64,000 bases of DNA from assembly GCA_031291725.1 (NCBI GenBank), contig JARLIM010000019.1, positions 62,001-126,000 on the forward strand. Direction: 5' to 3'. Below are positions 61,050 to 64,000 of the stretch, piece after piece; the stretch's first letter is position 1; the number at the start of each line of letters is the position of its first letter. Source of the stretch: Acetobacteraceae bacterium. GTDB lineage: Bacteria > Pseudomonadota > Alphaproteobacteria > Acetobacterales > Acetobacteraceae. The position numbers were made by a program, and so were the translations under genes. The notes under the pieces were generated by a model, which had not been told where the DNA came from, ran no database searches, and saw only the letters and a list, made by a program, of their open reading frames with translations.

Positions 61050-61354
61050 CAGAAGATCGAAATTCTGTCGCGATCAAAGGCCATTCGAACTTCGGGGCGA
61101 AAGCTGTCGATCTCACCGAGATCGACAGAGCGACCGACCGTGTCCTGCAACAACAGGCGGGTATCTTCCATGCGGATGAGGGAGAAGGCCCGGTTGGCTT
61201 CGATCTCAATGGCCAAATCGAGGTCGCTGTCGGAGCGGTCTTCACCACGGGCGACCGAGCCGAACACTGCGAGATGGCGCACCCCTCGGCGGCGGAGTTC
61301 AGGCTCCACCCCCGCAAGCTGCCGTCGCACCGCGTCGATTGTGCTGGTCGCCAT
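61049..61354 (-). CDS. MntA-like nucleotidyltransferase antitoxin
   Basis: 101 residues of the minimal nucleotidyltransferase type. The active motif is FGSVARGEDRSDSDLDL (GSX9DXD). It would transfer AMP to the HepT Tyr and so disarm it. The ATG at 61354 begins MATSTIDAVRR; the longer open frame to 61591 overlaps another putative gene and is not supported. It forms a two-gene operon with the toxin gene. Confidence 0.92.
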   Translation of the reverse strand: MATSTIDAVRRQLAGVEPELRRRGVRHLAVFGSVARGEDRSDSDLDLAIEIEANRAFSLIRMEDTRLLLQDTVGRSVDLGEIDSFRPEVRMAFDRDRISIF

Positions 61355-61437
61355 ATGTCTTGCCTCGGAATTCCGCACGCACGCACGCGCAGAATAGCTT
61401 TGTTCACCCCAAGGTGCCAGTGGATAGAGTAGCCCGT

Positions 61438-61668
61438 ATGAGCGGCAGATGGAGCAAATCCAATCAGGATCCGTGGGTGAGGGAGGTCGCCGCCTATCAA
61501 AAGATCGCGCGCGACATCCAGCGCAAGAAGTTGATGGCGCTGAGCAAGAAGAATAACAGCCTCGGCCGGTTATCTGCGCGGCTCGGTGCACTCCCGTGGA
61601 GTTTGTCTCTGGTCAGGGGACACCCGAAACCCGCGCTCCCCCACACCCCATCCCGCCACCTCGGTTGA
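61438..61668 (+). CDS. Possible small protein, unknown
   Basis: 76 codons starting MSGRWSKSNQDPWVREVAAY, with a Lys/Arg-rich helix-like part (KIARDIQRKKLMALSKKNN). The N-terminal half reads like a real small protein. The C-terminal half (LPWSLSLVRGHPKPALPH) looks like non-coding read-through. It lies between the divergent mntA-like gene and the alpha/beta hydrolase. No ribosome binding site is clear. Weakly supported. Confidence 0.3.
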   Translation: MSGRWSKSNQDPWVREVAAYQKIARDIQRKKLMALSKKNNSLGRLSARLGALPWSLSLVRGHPKPALPHTPSRHLG

Positions 61669-61699
61669 CAGGATCGTGCGGCTGGCGCCAGTTCATGGC

Positions 61700-62563
61700 A
61701 TGCGCGTTCTGACCCTTCTGTGGTTGCTCATTCTGGCGTGGCCGTTACCGGCTGCGGCCGTTGATCGCTTCGTGAGCACAAGCGATGGCGTGCGGCTGCA
61801 TGTGGTCGATGTGGGGCAGGCTCATGCAGCGCCGGATGCGCCGGTGCTGGTCTTCGTGCCGGGTTGGACGATGCCGGAATGGATATTCCAGCCGCAAATC
61901 GACGAATTCAGCAAGCATTACCGGGTGATCGCCATCGATCCGCGCGGACAGGGCGAGAGCGATGTGCCGAAAGCAGGCTATGTCCACACGCGACGTGGCC
62001 AAGATATCGCCGAGGTGATCGACAGCCTGCACTTGCAGCATGTCGTCTTGATCGGCTGGTCGTTGGGTGTGCTCGATTCGCTGGCCTATGTGCGCCTGCA
62101 TGGCGATCAGGCGCTGGCGGGGTTGGTGCTGATCGATAACTCCGTCGGCGAGGAGCCAGCGCCTGCGGCGTCGAAGGACAAATCCGCGCCGGGGGGGCGT
62201 AAGCTGAGCCATGCCGAGTTTATGGCAGCCTTTGTGCGCGGCATGTTTCACCGCCCGCAACCGGCCAGTTTTCTCAATCGTCTGACCCAAGCCTGCCTGC
62301 GCACGCCGGAGCGGGCGGCAGATCAGTTGCTCGCCTATCCGGTGCCGCGCAGTTATTGGAAAGAGGCGGTCTATTCGACCACCCGTCCCGTGCTCTATGT
62401 GGTGCGCCCGAAGTTTGCGGGACAGGCCGGCAATCTTGCCGCGCATCACAAGGCGGCGGAGACGATGGTGGTTGATGGATTGGGGCATGCGCTGTTTGTG
62501 GACGATCCGGCGCGGTTCAATGCAACGCTGGCCGATTTCCTCGTGCGCAAGGTCGCGAAATGA
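61700..62563 (+). CDS. Exported alpha/beta hydrolase
   Basis: 287 residues with a Sec signal peptide (MRVLTLLWLLILAWPLPAAA). The nucleophile elbow is GWSLG, the oxyanion loop is VFVPGWTMPEWIF, and the catalytic His lies in GLGHALFVDDP. The substrate is unknown. The ATG at 61700 begins the signal peptide. The stop overlaps the next start as ATGA, so it is co-translated with the membrane protein that follows. Confidence 0.87.
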   Translation: MRVLTLLWLLILAWPLPAAAVDRFVSTSDGVRLHVVDVGQAHAAPDAPVLVFVPGWTMPEWIFQPQIDEFSKHYRVIAIDPRGQGESDVPKAGYVHTRRGQDIAEVIDSLHLQHVVLIGWSLGVLDSLAYVRLHGDQALAGLVLIDNSVGEEPAPAASKDKSAPGGRKLSHAEFMAAFVRGMFHRPQPASFLNRLTQACLRTPERAADQLLAYPVPRSYWKEAVYSTTRPVLYVVRPKFAGQAGNLAAHHKAAETMVVDGLGHALFVDDPARFNATLADFLVRKVAK

Positions 62564-64000
62564 GTCGCGCTTGGCGTATGGTCGCAGGCTTCCTGCCGCT
62601 TTTCCTGGTCTCGCTCGCAACCGTGGGCTTCGAGATCGCGCTGACCCGCTATTTCGCCGTCGCGAAATGGTCGGAATATGGCTATTGGGTGATTTCCATC
62701 GTGCTGGCCGGTTTCGCCTTCTCGGGCGTGGCGATGGCCTTGGCGCGGGCGTATTTCACCCGGCACGCTGAGGCACTGCGCACCTGGTTGCCGCCCGCGT
62801 TGATTGTGGCGGCGGCGGCGGGGTTTATGGTGGTGACGGTCAATCCGTTCAACCCGCTGCAATTGCAGAACCCGGCGACGCTGTGGCCGCAAATGGGCTG
62901 GATTTTCGTCTATTACGCGGCGTTGTTCCCGTTCTTCTTCCTGGCCGGATTGTTCGTCTCGCTCTCCTTCGTGCTCAACGACAACGCGCTGGGCCGGGTC
63001 TATGGCTTTGACCTGACCGGTGCCGGCGTGGGCTCGATGGTGGCGTTGGGGTTGATGTGGCTGGTGCATCCGTTCCTGCTGCTGCCCTGCCTGTTGGTGC
63101 CGCTGGCATTGGCGAGTGCGTTCGGCCCGGCATGGAAGCGGGCATTGCCGGTCTCGGTGGTGCTGCTGCTGGCCGCCGAGGCGGTGCTGGTGCTGGGCAA
63201 TCAGGCCGGTTTCAACGAATTCAAGGCAATCTACGCCCCGTTGCACACCGAAGGCGCCAAGGTGGTGGCGGAAATCCGCTCGCCGCGCGGCCTCTATATG
63301 GTGCTCGACGATTTCACCGAGCGGGTGGATGTCGATCTGTCCAACGACGCGGGCAATATGGGGCTGCCCGGCCCGCCGACCACATTCGGCTTCTATCGTG
63401 ACGGCAACCGCATCGCCGCCCTGCCCAAGCCTGGGGTAATGGATGCGCGTTACGCCACGGCCACGCTGGCCGCCCTGCCGTATAGTCTGGTGCCGCGGGC
63501 GGATGCGCTGCTGATTGGCAGTTCGGGCGGCTTCCATCCAGCGGAGGCCGCGCAACTCGGTGTGGCGCATGTGACGTTGTTGGAGACCGAGCCGCAAATG
63601 CGTGCCGTGCTGCACGCGCCCGATGGCCAGCCGCTCGCGTCCGGTCGCAGCCCGATGGCCGCCGTGGTGGGGCAGCGTTACGACATCATCGATGTCGCGG
63701 GCGATTTCCTCGACGCGGCGGAAGCGAACCAGTCGGCGGTGTCGGTGGAGGCGCTGGCGGCAGATATCAACGCGCTCAATCATGATGGCGTGCTGTCGAT
63801 CCCGGTTTCGATCCGCGAATTCCCCGCTTATGCGGTGCGCATGCTCCGCACGGTGCGGGAGGCGTTGACGCTGGCGGGGATCGATGCCCCGCAGACGCAT
63901 GTGTTGGTGTATCGCTCGGCGTGGAATCTGCGGATTTTGATCTCGCCGGAGCCATTCGGGCAGGACCGGATCAATCAGGCGCGCGCCTTCTGCAACGAGC
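62560..64000 (+). CDS. Membrane-bound spermidine-synthase-like protein (5' part)
   Basis: The open frame starts at the ATG overlapping the hydrolase stop (ATGA) and runs off the window after 480 codons. The N-terminal 200 residues have about six membrane helices, with GFEIALTRYFAVAKWSEYGYWV at the start, as in multi-helix spermidine-synthase-like proteins. A soluble domain follows. The Gly-rich IGSSGGFHPAEAAQLG stretch could be its nucleotide-cofactor loop, though it is degenerate. The end of the protein is missing. Function is not known; such proteins are often paired with exported hydrolases or cytochrome genes. Confidence 0.72.
   Translation, partial: MSRAWRMVAGFLPLFLVSLATVGFEIALTRYFAVAKWSEYGYWVISIVLAGFAFSGVAMALARAYFTRHAEALRTWLPPALIVAAAAGFMVVTVNPFNPLQLQNPATLWPQMGWIFVYYAALFPFFFLAGLFVSLSFVLNDNALGRVYGFDLTGAGVGSMVALGLMWLVHPFLLLPCLLVPLALASAFGPAWKRALPVSVVLLLAAEAVLVLGNQAGFNEFKAIYAPLHTEGAKVVAEIRSPRGLYMVLDDFTERVDVDLSNDAGNMGLPGPPTTFGFYRDGNRIAALPKPGVMDARYATATLAALPYSLVPRADALLIGSSGGFHPAEAAQLGVAHVTLLETEPQMRAVLHAPDGQPLASGRSPMAAVVGQRYDIIDVAGDFLDAAEANQSAVSVEALAADINALNHDGVLSIPVSIREFPAYAVRMLRTVREALTLAGIDAPQTHVLVYRSAWNLRILISPEPFGQDRINQARAFCNE

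Overview
The window is about 64 kb of GC-rich, gene-dense DNA from an alphaproteobacterium. I infer Acetobacteraceae (Rhodospirillales) from the protein flavour: a Bpt-type arginyltransferase, an AcnD-accessory-type isomerase, paired Liv-type binding proteins with twin-arginine leaders, and a giant beta-strand-repeat adhesin. This is recognition by eye, not a database result. Most of the window looks like ordinary chromosome with short operons and many 1- to 4-base gene overlaps; no prophage, integrase, intact insertion sequence or CRISPR array was seen.

Layout. 1-118 is the start of a MaoC-type dehydratase. 218-6114 is a complete branched-chain amino acid/amide-type ABC importer (ATPases, two tandem paralogous binding proteins, two permeases). 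6315-9877 holds ribosomal protein L28, a small unknown protein, an Atm1/HMT1-type ABC exporter and a Nudix protein. 10049-10566 has no gene and carries three tandem 84-bp inverted-repeat elements. 10567-12500 is a zinc module: a His-rich COG0523 GTPase and HisI, divergent from a Zur-like Fur repressor. 12550-26888 is mixed housekeeping: LytM peptidase, 5'-nucleotidase, NifU-like scaffold, RutE-like reductase, serine hydrolase, HemW, a divergent gamma-glutamyltransferase, YraN, Bpt, RDD protein, PrpF-like isomerase, a GT-C glycosyltransferase, SerB and MiaA. 26924-30432 is ilvB-ilvH-ilvC with a strong terminator.

30517-38823 is a carbon-phosphorus lyase locus: phnG-H-I-J-K-L-M plus a DUF1045 2H-phosphoesterase on the minus strand, and phnF with a second phnM on the plus strand. 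A 20-bp palindrome sits in the divergent promoter. No phosphonate transporter, phnN or phnP is present. 38898-39799 holds tRNA-Asn, queE and tRNA-Leu. Then follow a hybrid sensor kinase, a class V aminotransferase, and nrdA and nrdB (class Ia ribonucleotide reductase). Each nrd gene is preceded by two NrdR-like boxes exactly 31 bp apart.

47327-55825 encodes a 2,832-residue surface protein: DUF11-like repeats, a Gly/Ser tract, three SdrD-type B domains, beta-repeat regions and a type I secretion-like C-terminus. A 417-bp promoter region with two CRP-type palindromes precedes it. 55968-64000 holds an SCO protein, a YeiH-type transporter, a GMC oxidoreductase, a Tat-exported metallo-beta-lactamase-fold hydrolase, a HepT/MntA toxin-antitoxin pair, an alpha/beta hydrolase and the start of a membrane-bound spermidine-synthase-like protein.

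The most interesting signals are the phn locus with its possible PhnP replacement, the paired NrdR boxes on a reductase that lacks an ATP-cone, the giant adhesin with its CRP-type sites, a likely CTG start codon in the glycosyltransferase, and a family of CGTCATTG/CAATGACG inverted-repeat elements.
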